Below are positions 46,193 through 60,800 of a stretch of DNA of 64,000 nucleotides, one piece after another (within the stretch, counting starts at the first letter, position 1; every line of letters starts with the position of its first letter). The stretch comes from Pigoraptor vietnamica. Lineage: Eukaryota > Opisthokonta > Filasterea. The notes below the pieces were generated by a model that was not told the origin of the DNA, searched no databases, and saw only the letters and a list, made by a program, of their open reading frames with translations. The stretch is from NCBI GenBank assembly GCA_943704525.1, contig CALSCQ010003162.1, positions 1-64,000 on the forward strand. Reading direction: 5' to 3'. The position numbers and the translations under genes were made by a program.

Positions 46193-49100
46193 CTAATGTG
46201 TGCGACAGAAGGCCATCAGGTCATTTCCTGGACCAGGGATGCCACCGCCAAGCACGCTCAGGCTGTCGATGAAGTAGCGCACATCTGCATTTACCCTGCG
46301 CACGCATTTTTTCCCCTTATTAGTGACGCGGGCGCGTGCGCGTACGAAGGCCAGAGAGGCGCATCTCACCTTTTCTGCAAGACTACCTGGCGGAGGTCAA
46401 TTTTCGAGTAGGCCTCCTGCAGCTTCGCGTTGTATAGGGCGAACACCTGCGAAAACACCAGCTGCAGAGACGTGCAACGCCGAGTCAACGCCAGGACAAC
46501 CCCACACTTGCATCATTAACACTTACGCGCATATCCTCGGGCGACAGGAGGTCCTGTAGAACCTTATGCAACTTCGTTGTTTCGCGTACGAGGGTGCGCA
46601 TGTAGCCCGACGGCGGTTGGTCGTCCGTGAGACGAAAATCCTGCCCAAAAATGATTATTACTGTAAGCAACAGCACTGCCACCGTCCACCGCAGGCACAA
46701 ACCTTGACAATACTCGCAAAGACCTCGCTCATGATCGTCACAATTTTGCGGCGGATTTGCTCAGCGTGGTCGGAGTAATCCTGCAACATCACCAAGTGAA
46801 CTCGTGCCACATGTCAAGGAACCTTGGACTACAAGCCAAAAAATCACGCCATGAACCCGGTTGCGAACACACAACCGCCGCCAACCTTAGAAATGCGGTC
46901 AACCTCCGCCAACATCACGCGCTGTCGCTCAGGAAGTTTCGATGACAGCAGAGCTCGGATGACCGGAATTTGTGCCACCACCGCCGACAAACACTGGACA
47001 GTGAGGGCTGCAAAACACCAATAGCTTTCAGTACGGCCACCAAAACGCAATAGCCGACAGCGCGAAGCAAAAACAAAGTCATAGTTGCCCCCAAAGGGGT
47101 CCTCACCAAGATGCTTGGCCGTGATTGTCTTGAGCCCAACGCCGCCGCCCAAAATGAGCTTGCACGTCTCAGCGTTGAACAACTGCAGAACGCTTCAAAT
47201 CAGGCCAGTGTTGACAAACAGCCAAACAAGCAAGGAAATGTTGCCTCCTGACCTTCAGCAGCGCGCAAAGCTTCCCCATCACGTCGACCGAAAGGGCCGG
47301 GGTCCCTGCAACGCACTCGCAATACTCCGTGACCATCTTGAGGAAGAATAGCGCGCAGCCAGCCACGCGAAAGTCGCGCCCCTGCACCCGAAGAAATCCG
47401 GATGGGCGCGCCGATTCCGCCGAACGCACAGGAATTGCGATGCCAGCGGCGTGCGCTACCTCACGCGTCAACAAATCCGCTGGCCGGTCGACGACAGCCT
47501 GGAGTTCCGGTGCCACCTCGGCGGCAACCCACCGCTCCTCGCGCAGCAGCGCCAACAATGCGGCCACGCGCTGCTCGTGGAAGCCGACCATGAATCGCTT
47601 GGCTTGCGACAGGAGAGCACCGCGAAGACCAAGGCCGCTACGTCGTGACACTGCCTCGGAAGCGGCAATAAACGAGTCGCACGTTCGAAAGAAATCAACG
47701 AAGTCCACGGACGAGAGACGCTCCATCTGATTCGATCGCACACCGAGCAATTTCGAGCAGCGCGTGTGCGCGAGCTCGACGGCAGACGCCAGCAGTTCGT
47801 CGCTGTCTCGAAGCATGCGCACACGATCGCTGTAGTCGGAGGGTTGGTCCAATGCGACGGCCTCAGGAATCGGAGCACCGTTCGCCGAGGCCGCGTTCTC
47901 GTTTTCTGCGGCGGGCATTGGCTTCGACGACTGCATCGCGGGAGGGGCCGAGTTTGCCAGGGCCGCTATCAGCTCATCGCCCTCGAGCACCTCGCCCGTG
48001 TACAGAGCCGCACTGTTCGCAGCGTGCGACCCTTCTACATGAGCGTCTGCCCCGGGGCCTGCAGCGGGGCGGCCGTTCGCTTGGACAAGATCGCCGTTGG
48101 ACACCACCCTCGGCAACTCAACGCGCGCAGGCGCCGCAGGAGCCGCAACTGACACCCCCACCACGGAGACGATGATGGCGTGCACGGCGCGAAGACCGAC
48201 AAGCGCATCTCCCAGCACCGCATACACACACGATAGCATCTGCAGCCAGTGCCGGAAGCCAAGCTGCCGCATCTGCTCCGTAAGGCTGCGCGACACACCA
48301 TGTGAGCGCCCGAATGTCAGTTCACCACAAAAGCGACGCCCACCAACCTGGCCTTCTTCTCCTCGCCCGCAACCGTCTCCACGGCATCCAAACTGGAATC
48401 CTCGTTAATCGACGCGAGGTAGTTTGACACAGCCTGCACGTGGCGACTCAAATCAGAGACATCTAAAGATGTCCCAGGCACCGCCACCCGCGCCCCACCT
48501 CCTTAATGGCAAGCTTGATACGAGAGTGCACGCCGTCGCGGTAGCTCGAGAGGCAGCCTTGCCTGCGCGTGTGCAGGAGGCCCTGAACAACGGGCGCAAT
48601 GCGGTCGCGAAACCTGTCCACATGGCTCTCGACTGCGGCGAGCGCAGCGGCTTCGTCAAGGACGCGGCCGAGGCCTGGCGATGAGACGCACTCGAGCGCG
48701 AAAGAGAGAAAATCCGACTCGATCATAGCGCCCACCACGCGCGCCATCTCGGTGAGCTGCGAGCCCATGTGCCTGCCAGCACGCGACGGTCAGCCGCATT
48801 CAAAAACTCCTACCACACACAGGGCCGCGCACCTGAAGCAGTGGATGCCGGCGAGCTCCGTCTCGAGAACTTCCTGCGTTCCCGCAATCAGGTCGAGCGC
48901 GCGAACGTAGTCGGCCGACGCGAGCAGCAGCTGGATGGTCGGCTGTGTCTGGTGGACGCTCGCCATGAGCCGCAGCTGGATTGGAGAGGGTCAGCGGGGC
49001 TTCACCACCAGTGCGCCGCCGAAAACAACCAACACCCTTCGCCGCACCTTCCTGTTGACCGTCCGCAGGTTCATGCCCCGTCGAAGCATGCTTGGGATGT

Positions 49101-50415
49101 CGAGCGCGCTCACGACAAGGGCGCCGTCCGCTTCCGCCAGACGGCGCCGCAGTTGGTGAATTTCCAGGCAGCAGCGCTCGACCTCGTCGTACAAGTCATC
49201 CTGTGACCGCATGGCACCGAAGAACGCGCCAGAACGGAGGGATATTTGCCGTGCGAGTTGCATCTCCACAATGTCGAGGTGGTGAGACAACTGCGATGGC
49301 GCACATCAGAACGACCGACCATCACGCGCATGCGACACATGCGCTCCAAGGGAGCTCTGGCGAAGACGCCGCACCTTCTCCTGATGGAGCTTGCATGACG
49401 ACAGGAAGAGAGCGCGCCCTTCGGCCTCAAGGCGCAAGTGCTCGTCCACGCGGAGCATCGCCTCAAACGTCCGCTCGTCCGTCAGCCGAAAATCCGGCGC
49501 AAAGATCTCCTGCACACCTCCATATGAGAGAGATCCATAAAGGAGCATATGCGAGATGTTCACAACGACGCACCTGTGGCAAGTCCGCCAGTGCGTCGCT
49601 TATGGCTTTTGTCGCCTCTGTAAACACACAACCGTCAGCCAGGACAAGCACCGCACTTGGGGCTTCTGATCTACCGAGGATGCAACAGCACAAGGCGGCA
49701 CACACCCTCAATACGCCGCCGCACAGCAGCTGGATCCCGCGCGCCGTCGTCGTCGCCCACGTCCGGCAGTCCTACCGGCTCCGGCGCCAGCGGTCGCCCG
49801 AGCGGCTTTTGCCGATACGGGTTTTCCTGTGCGCAGCACAATGTGAGCGGGCCGACGGAAACGCGCGAGGGCAAGAAGGGGAAGCCACGTACCCCGTAAA
49901 TGCGCGTGAGGTACTTGTCAAAGTCGGCGCGCGAGACGCGGGGAATAGCCGGGTGCGGCGTGAGCACCGGTTTCGCCCACGCCTCACCCCATGTCTTCGT
50001 GTATATGCTCTGGTTCTCCCGACGGCCCTGCAGCGCATCCAAAGCTCAGGCCCGCAGAACGGCAATGTCATAACAAGGGCCCGTACTATGTGCGTGCGTG
50101 CTTGCGTAGATGCTTGCGTAGATGACTTGTGCATGTTTCGTGCGTCCTCGTGCGTGTGCGTGCATGCGTGCGTATGTGTGTGTGATTGCGCATGCAAGCG
50201 TGAGCGTGCGTGCGTGCGTGTTCGTATGTCTGTGAAGTGTACGTGCGTATCCATACGTGTACGTGCATGTATGCGGTTGCACAACCACAAACCTCCGGCG
50301 TGGGGTCGTTGAGGAGGGACACGAGGTTTGCGCGCAGGGGAAGCTGCGGCACTCCTCCCTCCGGCGCACTTCCGTGCCGCACGTCCCCCGAGGGACCACC
50401 GCCACCCGCGGGCAT
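46193..50415 (-). CDS. VPS54: VPS54 subunit of the GARP tethering complex
   Basis: The start is MPAGGGGPSGDVRHG (50415). Exons run down to the stop at 46193. Recognisable blocks are NQSIYTKTWGEAWAKPVL near the N terminus, the helical bundle EIFAPDFRLTDE.., LSHHLDIVEMQLARQISLRS and LLLASADYVRALDLIAGTQ, then TRCSKLLGVRSNQMERLSSV, the Vps54-domain block AETCKLILGGGVGLKTITAK and IPVIRALLSSKLPERQR. GARP tethers endosome-derived vesicles at the trans-Golgi. The first intron (about 50,055-50,290) is enlarged by a GT/GCGT repeat. Exon order matches the family, and the final exons (YFIDSLSVLGGG..) are the least certain part. Confidence 0.88.
50086..50275. repeat. GT/GCGT-rich microsatellite in the first VPS54 intron
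   Basis: The plus strand is dominated by GTGCGTGC, GCGTAGATGCTT and GTGTACGTGC units. Antisense ORFs here rich in His/Thr are products of the repeat, not genes. Confidence 0.75.
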
Positions 50416-50717
50416 GGCAAGCGCACGTGGCCCGCCTTTGCGAGCGTCCGCCAGCGGCTATGTCTCTCCGGGACGCATGTGGCATCCAACGCCGACCGGC
50501 ACAGGGCGTGTGAGGAGCACGGGTGCGCGAGAGACGCACGACGCACGGGTCTTCACACAGGGAAGCGCCAGCACAGCTGCAACGGCGCCGCTGGCGAATG
50601 CGCTGTGGCTGCAGTTGCGCCGGGGGAGGCCTGGCACTCGTCTTCATCTGCCACTGACACACAAGTGACAATGTGACGTCATCAAGCGCCGAGGGATGGA
50701 TGCGCCCAACAAAACGT
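50416..50717. other. Spacer upstream of VPS54 and downstream of KAT8
   Basis: These 302 bp separate two tandem minus-strand genes. I see no gene or conserved motif. It should contain the VPS54 promoter and the KAT8 3' end. Confidence 0.45.
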
Positions 50718-52618
<1,901 letters not shown>

Positions 52619-52853
52619 TTTTCAGCAGTGGCGGAGTCACATGTGACGTGTCAGTGTGCCACTTTTGCGCTTCGTTGTGACCAAGCCGCAAGAAAGTAGA
52701 AGCATGGGTTCAACGAAAATGGCGCAGTTCGCGTCTGATGTTGTTCCCGTCACGTGACCGGGCGTTCCAGCAGCACGTGCAAATTCACAGCACACTCGCC
52801 GCGCACTGCTTTCAAAGACGCAACGCAAATTTGCAGTGGCCTTTGCAGCAAAA

Positions 52854-55242
52854 ATGGACCGCGCGGGGCGAACCCAGCGCAAGCGCCCGGGACAGAAGGA
52901 GCCGCGCAAGGGTGGGTGTGCGTATGGAAGCGGCGCCACCCAGGGAAGTGCTAAGTGTGGCCCATTCGCAGCCAACGGCAAGCGTAAGGAGGAGGATGTG
53001 GGACCCGAGGTGCGCGCCTCGATGAAGAAGTATCGACGGGGCGACTCGAATGCGCTCAAGGCAGGTGTTTGGCGACTGGATCTCTGCCAGCGCGCGCGCT
53101 GACACGTGCGCTGCAGGGCATTACGGACAAGAAACTGAAGGGCGCGCTGAGGAGAGAAGAGCGCCGGATCAAAGATGCCGAACTGCGCGCCGCCAAGCTG
53201 GAAATCCTGCAGACGGAGGAGGCAGGGGCACTTGAAGCCGAGGGGATGGAACGCACGTACAAGTTCACACAGGCGCAGATCGCTGAGCACGTGGACATTG
53301 CCAGCGCGCACAAGGTACGTGCCGTGCGTTCAGTCGCTGTGAGCGCATGACCGGCTTAACTAAGGGCTGCGCAGGTCTTCGATCTGAAGCTGGATGCGTA
53401 CGGTTCCTATAATATCGACTACACGCGGAACGGAAAGTGAGTCCGGAAAAGAGGCGACACTGCGGGACTGCGCTTACGCGTGCGCTGCGCAGGTTCATTG
53501 TGATTGGCGGCGAGAAGGGCCACGTGGCGACGTTCGACTGGCGGGCCGGCCGGCTTGGCTGCGAGCTGTTCTTGCAGGAAACCGTGCGTGACGTGCAGTG
53601 GCTTCATAACGAGACGATGTTTGCGGTCGCACAGCGGAAATACGTGTACATCTACGACAACAACGGCGTGGAGCTTCATTGTCTTAGGCAGCATGCGGAG
53701 CCTTCGCGACTTGCATTCTTGCCGTACCATTACCTCCTGCTCTCAGTGGTGAGTGTCGTGTCATGTAAGGGCGTTGACTTGCTTTGTGCTCACGAAGGGC
53801 GCGCAGGGGGCCGGCGGCGTGCTCAAGTATCAGGACGTGTCGACGGGACAGTTGGTTGCAGAGCACAAGAGCCGCCTCGGACCCTGCCACACACTCGCGC
53901 AGAACCCGCACAATGCGGTGGCATTGCTCGGACACGGCAACGGTGAGCTGCGTTGTGGCGACAGTGGCGCGCGTGCTTTGCTGAGCAGGGATGTCCGCCG
54001 CAGGGACTGTGACAATGTGGACGCCCAACATGAGCACGCCGGTCGTGAAGATGCTGTGCCATAGAGGCCCTGTGCTCGCCGCGGCGGTGGACCTGTCGGG
54101 TCGGTGGGTGGCGGTTGGGGTGGACGCGCGGTCATTATGTTGGTCAAATTGTGCTGTTGGTTTACGCGCCGCTGTCCTAGGTACATGGTCACGTCCGGCG
54201 CGGACTCTCAAGTGAAAGTATTTGACGTTCGCACGTACAAGGAGCTACAAGCATACTACTCGCCGACGCCTGCGTCGACGCTGGACATTAGCCAACGTGG
54301 TCTTCTGGCCGTTGGGTTCGGCCCTCACGTGCAGGTGCGCATTCCACACACTGAGGCACATGCCCTCGCCTGTGTTTTACACGAAAAGTGCGCTGCAGGT
54401 GTGGAAGGACGCCTTTGCGACCAAGCAGCAGTCGCCGCATATGAACCACCTCATCCCTCGGTCGTCCGTGTCCGACGTGCGCTTCTGCCCGTTCGAGGAC
54501 GTGTTGGGCATCGGGCACCGGACCGGCCTAGCGTCTATCCTCGTCCCCGGTAAGCCCTTGCAACACACCCACCACCGTTCTGCTTCCCGCCGAACGAATT
54601 CTCACGCATGTTCGCGCGCGGCGCAGGGGCTGGCGAGGCCAACTTCGACGCGCTGGAGAACAATCCCTTCGAAACACGGCGCCAGCGCCAGGAGGGCGAA
54701 GTCAAGTCGCTGCTTGAGAAGGTGCGCGCGTGTTGTGTGGCATGGGCCAATGGGTTTGCGGTAACACTGCTTCTCTACACCAGATACAACCCGAGATGAT
54801 TACGCTCGACCCCTCGCAAATCGGGACGGTGGCGCGTGATCGTAAGGAGGAGATGGCCGAGGACCGCCGGCTCGCTTTCGAGGTAAGCTGACAACAGAAT
54901 TTTCTCGCGGCATGCGTTTAAGGAGACGCTGACTCGCGCGTGACTTAGGCGAACAATCCCGGCCTCAAGTACGAGCCGAAATTCCGTGCGCGCGGCAAGA
55001 GCTCGTCGCAGCGACGCTACCTGCGAAAGCAGACGAATGTCGTCGATGCGAATAGGGTGAGTCGCTCGTTCCCCATTTGCGTCCTGCGCGGCTGTTCGGC
55101 AGCGTTCTCACGGAGAATTGCGCAGATTGCTCTCCGGGAGCGCCTGGACAAGGAGAAGGCGGAGAGGGACAGGCGACACACGGGTGGCGAGGCCGAGCGA
55201 AAGCCAAAGACGGCGCTGGACCGGTTTACCCCGCGGCGATAA
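52854..55242 (+). CDS. WDR46: WDR46/UTP7 small-subunit processome protein
   Basis: This U3 snoRNP protein is required for 18S rRNA maturation in the nucleolus. [19 protein letters not shown] (basic) is followed by a helix ([20 protein letters not shown]) and then a WD40 propeller: [95 protein letters not shown]-like [19 protein letters not shown]. The BING4 C-terminal module ([34 protein letters not shown]) and a basic tail end ALDRFTPRR. It has 13 or so short exons. The ATG at 52854 gives the expected basic start. Confidence 0.93.
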
Positions 55243-55349
55243 CTCAATGCAAAGGCATTCCCTTACTTCGACGAAATGTGCGTGAAAATAGTACGTGTAA
55301 TTGTGCAGGCGACGACGCGACGCAATTCGAAAAGACAAACACCCGCGGC

Positions 55350-57523
55350 CTATTTGGCCTCGACTTCCGTAGAGCCCTCCGCCTCCTCCACAGCCTGGGG
55401 CGCGCCACTCGTGGGGTCACGCGTGGCCATGAACGCGCGTATTTTTTGGAGCGCAGGCGAGTCTTCCGACCCGCAGTTGCCCTGCACGCAGCGGGTGTGA
55501 GCGATGCGTTGCTGCAGACGACGCAGGATGTGCAACGGGCACACGCCGCACGCACCTCCATGGACAGCTTGAGCAGGCCAACGCGCTCGACGTCCTTCTT
55601 GAGCGCGGCGAGGAGGGCGTCGACGGCGGCGTCCGTGATGCTGTTGTACGACATGTTGAGGTTGGCGAGCGTGCGGTTGCCCGTCACAAACCACTGCCCG
55701 TCAATCTCCTCCATGGGCTCGCGGAGTGGGTTGAAGTAGTCCATCTGCGCGGCGTGCGTCAGCATTTGTGCAAGCGGCACTGCGAGCCCAGCACGCTGCC
55801 CACCTCCGGCTCCTCCCGGTCCTCCTCGGTCGTCCGCTTCTTTCCCGCGGACGACTTCTCCTTCTTCTTGGACTTGCTGTCTGGCGGTGGCGCAGCTGGC
55901 GATCGCAGGCGGCGGAGCACACGGAAGCGGTTATTCACAACGACCAGAGGATACCATGCGCACCCGCGATGGTGCACGCACAGCCTCGCACAGACCAACC
56001 AGCAGACTCATCGGCAGACTAATCACAGACTACCGAGCAGAGCGGGGCGTGGACGCACCGGCCTTCTTGCCGCCCGCCTTGTCGTCGGGTCCCTTCTTCG
56101 CGGGCGCCTTCTCCTCGACCTTCTTGAGGGGCTCCTTGCCGCCCTTCTTCGCGGCCGCCTTGTCCTTCGACTCGGCCGATTTCGGGTTCTTCTTGGACAG
56201 ATCCGCCGCGGACGCTTGCGTGTTCCTGCATCAAGCGGCCTGCCTCAGCACGCGCCCAACAGGATGCACGCACCGCACCGGCACCCACTTTCCCTTCGAG
56301 CTCGGCGGTCGCTTGTCGCCCGCTTTCCCCCCGTCCTGCTGCTGCTCCTCGCATTCGCGCTGCTCCATCTCCGTCTTGTATTTCCGTCGCGCCACGATTT
56401 CGTCGTGCGTGAGCGCGTACTTCGATAGAACCTCCGCAAACGCCAAGACGCCGGGATCGCGCACAAGGTTGCGCCCAATCGAAAGCGACAAGAGCGTCCT
56501 ATTTGTTTTCAAAGACTGCAAGCAACACAGCTATCACGTAAGCCTCTTCGCGACACGGCAGGTGTGTGTAGGGAGGTGGCACGCACCTCAGCAAGGGCTG
56601 TTGCTCCCGCGTCCGCAATCCTATTCTTCCATAAGTTCATGATCGCCAGCGTCCTGTTTGCCTTGAGCGCTTCGGCGATGGCCTTTGCGCCCTCGCACGT
56701 GATGCCGTTGCCCCGGAGAGACAGCGAACGAAGCGGCGAGTCATCGCGCAACAGCTGCGCATACAGCGTCTCGGACACTGGGTTCCAGTCGACGGCAAGC
56801 ACGCGCACGGTGCTCTGCGGCAGTGCCTCGGCAATGGCCGAAAATGTCGCGTCCGTCAGGCCCGCATTCCAGAAACTGCGTCGAAATCATCTGCTCAGCA
56901 AACAAACCCACGGCAGTGGCGGCGCGTACACGTGTCACAGTGTGCCGTACGTGCCTCAGGGTGGTCAACCGCTGGCATGCGGGAACAATTGTCTTGAGCA
57001 CTAACGCATTGTCCGGGTCCAGCTTCCAACCGCGGAGCGCCACCTCGCGCACAGCCGTGCGGTCCTCGGGATCGCACTCAATCACAATCCGTCGTTCCTC
57101 GCAGCCGGCGTCGGTCGTGGCTGCATCCTCCTCGCCCGCGCCGCTGCGCCTGCGAATTTGCGCACCCGCTATGCGAAGCTTCGCGGTGTATGATCGGTAG
57201 TCGTTCTCAAAGACACCTGTCGGCTCAAAGGGCTCTGCGGCGAATGGCATGTCATCATGCGCACGCAGGCACATCACATTTTCAGCACCCAGACGCATCC
57301 ACAACCTCACACAGCAAGGCACAGACCCATAGCTAGACGACAAAGCCAAAGTGACTGACATCCTCAGACAAGCGGGCACGGTCGCACAGGGCACAATTGC
57401 CGCACACCCACCCTGAGAGCCCTGCCCATCGCTGCTCGGGTCCAGCTCAGTTGCAGGTTCAGCCGCAGCCGCTGCTGCTGCTGCTGCTGCTGCGGCCGCC
57501 GCCGCCGCAGGCACGTGCGGCAT
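55350..57523 (-). CDS. LRRC71: LRRC71-like leucine-rich repeat ciliary protein
   Basis: The start MPHVP leads into a polyalanine run encoded by GCN codons (57462-57513). EVALRGWKLDPDNALVLKTI and FWNAGLTDATFSAIAEALPQ lead to RNI-type leucine-rich repeats (SPLRSLSLRGNGITCEGAKA, NRTLAIMNLWKNRIADAGAT, TNRTLLSLSIGRNLVRDPGV). The LRRC71-specific YALTHDEIVARRKYKTEMEQ is followed by a Lys-rich insert (KKNPKSAESKDKAAAKKG), the last repeats (RTLANLNMSYNSITDAAVDA) and VGLLKLSMEGN..IRAFMATRDP. LRRC71 is a flagellar protein in animals. The Lys-rich insert between repeats is also present there. Exon joins in the Lys-rich part are approximate. Confidence 0.78.
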
Positions 57524-57886
57524 GTTTCAGTGGGCAATACGCGCACAGCAGTGTTCGGACCTCTAACTTCTCAAAGAGACGAAAGTTCATGTTGGCGGTC
57601 ACGTGAAGGTATGTTGTCAGGGCAACCGCATTTCTCCCGAGATCTCGCAACTTATTTGTTGCCGAGCTCTCGTGAAAATCTCAGCTGACGCGCCGTTTCA
57701 GCAACTCCACAGACACTTGAGAGGCCAAAAGGATAAGATGCACGCATTCTCCAGAGTCACTCTGTGTCACCGCAAGACCTGCCAGTTACACGAAGGAGAC
57801 TGTCCGTGGGGTGCATAAGAGTGCGGTGACTGTGCCCGCGCGCTGTTTCTGCGGGTCCCGTGGCGACCGTTTCGTCTGCGCACGTC
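57524..57886. promoter_or_regulatory. Divergent spacer between LRRC71 and the TANGO1-like gene
   Basis: A 363 bp interval lies between opposed start codons. No ORF or motif is supported. Promoter function is inferred from position. Confidence 0.35.
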
Positions 57887-60800
57887 ATGGCGACCATGGC
57901 GTCGTGGGCATGGGCGGCGTTCGTTGTCTGCGCACTGCTCTCTGCGTCGCACGCGCACGTCGTGTGCAAAGATCCTCCAGACTGCTCAGGCAAGTGGCCA
58001 TCTGTGTGAGTCACGTGCACGTTCTGTCCTCTAACGTTATTTGCTGCAGAGCCGCTGAGCAAGGCGAAAGCCATCCGGTCGCACCGACCCACAGTGCCCC
58101 TCGGCGAACTCATGTTTGAGGACGGCGAAGAGATTATGGTTTATGCAAAGGGCCTGCCGCGCAACCACTGGAAGGGCGGTGGGTGCATCGTTTTAGGTGC
58201 TGTTCGTTTACATGCCCCACTCGCATGCCTCTCACCGGCTTGTGCAACAGAAATCAATGGCCGGCGAGGGGTTTTTCCCTCTTCTGCTGTTGTCGAGAAC
58301 GTGGTGTATGCGCCGGGGCACGAGGCGCTGGACCTCTTTGTGCCGAGCGACGACGACATTGCGCGCTTCAGGGGGGACCTGGCTGCCCTCGAGCACAGCG
58401 CCCAGGCGGACGACTGGGTGCGCACACTGTCTGTCTTTGACGTGTGCTTTGGCTTCTAGATAGCTGTTGAGGTGTCTGCCATGTCCCTTTCTTATTGTTA
58501 TGAATAGTTCTAAGATCATGTTCTGATGTTTTGCCGACCGCAGAAGTATTCCCGGTCGCGTCACGTTGCATTGAATCGACTGCGAGAAATGGGCGCAGAG
58601 TACGCCGCGTCACTCGAAGAGAATGCACCGCACGTTTACGGCGAGTTTCAGGAGGCCATGGTGCGCCTCGACAGCCTCAGCCGGGCCCTCATCGGTCCTG
58701 AACCGATGGATGTGCCCGAGGAGGAGGTGGAGGCCGAGCCGCCCGCGGAGCACCCGCATGGAGACGACGGAGAGGGCCACGATGCCGAGGGGGAGCCGGT
58801 GATGAGCGAAGCGGAGCTCGACCTCGCGCGTGCGGTCGCCGCGATTGAGCAGGAGTCGGCTGAGGCTGGGGACGACGGGCACGGCGAGGCTGTGCATGCC
58901 GACACCGCCCCAGATGCCGGTCATGCCGATGCCGGACACGCCGACTGGCATGCCGGCGGACACGCTGAGGGTCACGCTGACGGACACGCTGAGGGTCACG
59001 CCGACGGACACGCCGACGGGCGTGCTGACGGACACGCTGAGGGTCACGCCGACGGGCATGCTGACGGGCATGCTGAGGGGCACGACGTGTTGCATGCGCA
59101 CGAGGTTGACGGACACTCTGCCGCGGATGAGCACTTCGCGCGTGCCCACACCGATGACCCCGATGCGCGCGACCACCCTGCGGGAGGCGTGCCCGGGTCC
59201 GTCACGGCGAGTGCTCTCGAAGTGTCCACTGCCACGGCAGCCGTGTCCCTTGATGATTCAGCGGCTGCCGAGGCGACCACACCTCCAGCAGCAGCCACAG
59301 AGTCGGCGCCGGCTGTTCCTGCCTCGTCCGAGCCTGGCCTGCCTGCTGACGAGCATGCATTGGATGCGAGCAAGGACGACCATGCCGGACACCCTCCTGT
59401 GGATGAGTCTGTGACATTGGCGTCGAGTACAGACGGTACTCCGGCGAGTTCGGAAGCACCCGCAGCAGAAACCGTCATCGCGAGTGACCTTGGTTCGGTT
59501 GAGCCCGTGCCGGTTTCGTCGTCGTCCCACGAGGCCTCGGCTTTGTCCGAATTGCCGGGCGCGGAGGCGTCGGCGCCAGGTGAGGCGCATCCCTCATCGC
59601 TCGGTGGGGCGCAACTGGCGGCGAACGAGCCGTTCGCGGGCGAGGCGCACGTGGGCGATGCGGTCGCACATGAGAGTGCCCCTGTCGCTGTGCCGGATGC
59701 TGCATCGAACCGCGTTGATGTGCCGCTGTCCCCGGACGCGACGCACGACGCAAACGGTCCGCACGCGCCGGCGCCGTCGCTCACGTACTCGATGGCGGAC
59801 AAGAGCACGGCCACCGCGGACCCAGTCCCGGAGGTGGCAGCGGAACCCGTCGCGCAGCCGCCGCCTTCGTCCCCGCCGCACGTGCAGGACCACGCGGCTC
59901 CGGCTGCGCTGGAGGCTGTGGCAAACGGTTATTTGGAGCCGCTGGCTACTCTCCACACGGTGCCTCTGGTCCAGTCGGCCGCAACCGCCCTGCTGGGCGT
60001 CCTGACGGTGGTGTTGCTGCAGGCTTGCTTTGGCCGGCGCCGGGCAGCGTCGCAGTCGGCTGCCGCGGGCACTGTCAGCAAGGGCGTGGCTGAGGCCGAG
60101 AAGCGGATGATGGACGCGCTTCGGGGCTTGGAGGACGAAAAGGCGGCGCTGGTGCGGCGTGTGAAGGAGGAGGAGGGTCGCGCGCGCGGCTTTGCCGTAG
60201 AGGTTGATCGAGCGCGTGAGGAGGCGCGTGGTGCGCGTGCTGAGGCGCAGCAGTTGGCGTCTCGCCTCGCTGATGTCGAGCGGCGCGCTAATGCGATTGC
60301 AGCCGAACGCGACGAAGCGCGGGCAGGGCAAGTGGCGACAGCGGCATCGGAGGAGCGCCTGTCGGTGGCGCTGCAGGCCGTCGCCGCCGAGAAGGATCGT
60401 GCCGACCGCGCCGCCGCCGCCGCCGCCGACCTCGTCGCGGCGCTGGAGGAGGAGCGGGCTCAGCGCGCGCGCGCGGACGCCGAAGCGGCCGCCGACAGGG
60501 AGGTGATGGCGACGCAGCTCGCGGCCGCTGTGGACGCGCAGAAGAAGGCGCAGGGGGAGGCAAAGGCGATGGCTGCGGAGCTTGATGTGCTGCGCGTGTA
60601 CTTCAAGCACGACACGAGTGTTCCGGGGGAGGAGGACGAAGACGCCGAGGACGGCCCCAAGAAAGGTGCCAGCGACGCGACGCTTGTTGACACGCTTCGG
60701 CTGGACGTGGCACGTGAGCGCTCACAACGCGTTGCCGCCGAAGAGGAGTGCGGCCGGCTTTCTGGCGTGCTTGATTCGCAACGGGCGGCGCATGCGGCGT

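Noticed and set aside
46190-46560. Plus-strand ORFs at the 3' end of VPS54
   Set aside because: They are antisense to VPS54 exons and introns and show no features of their own.
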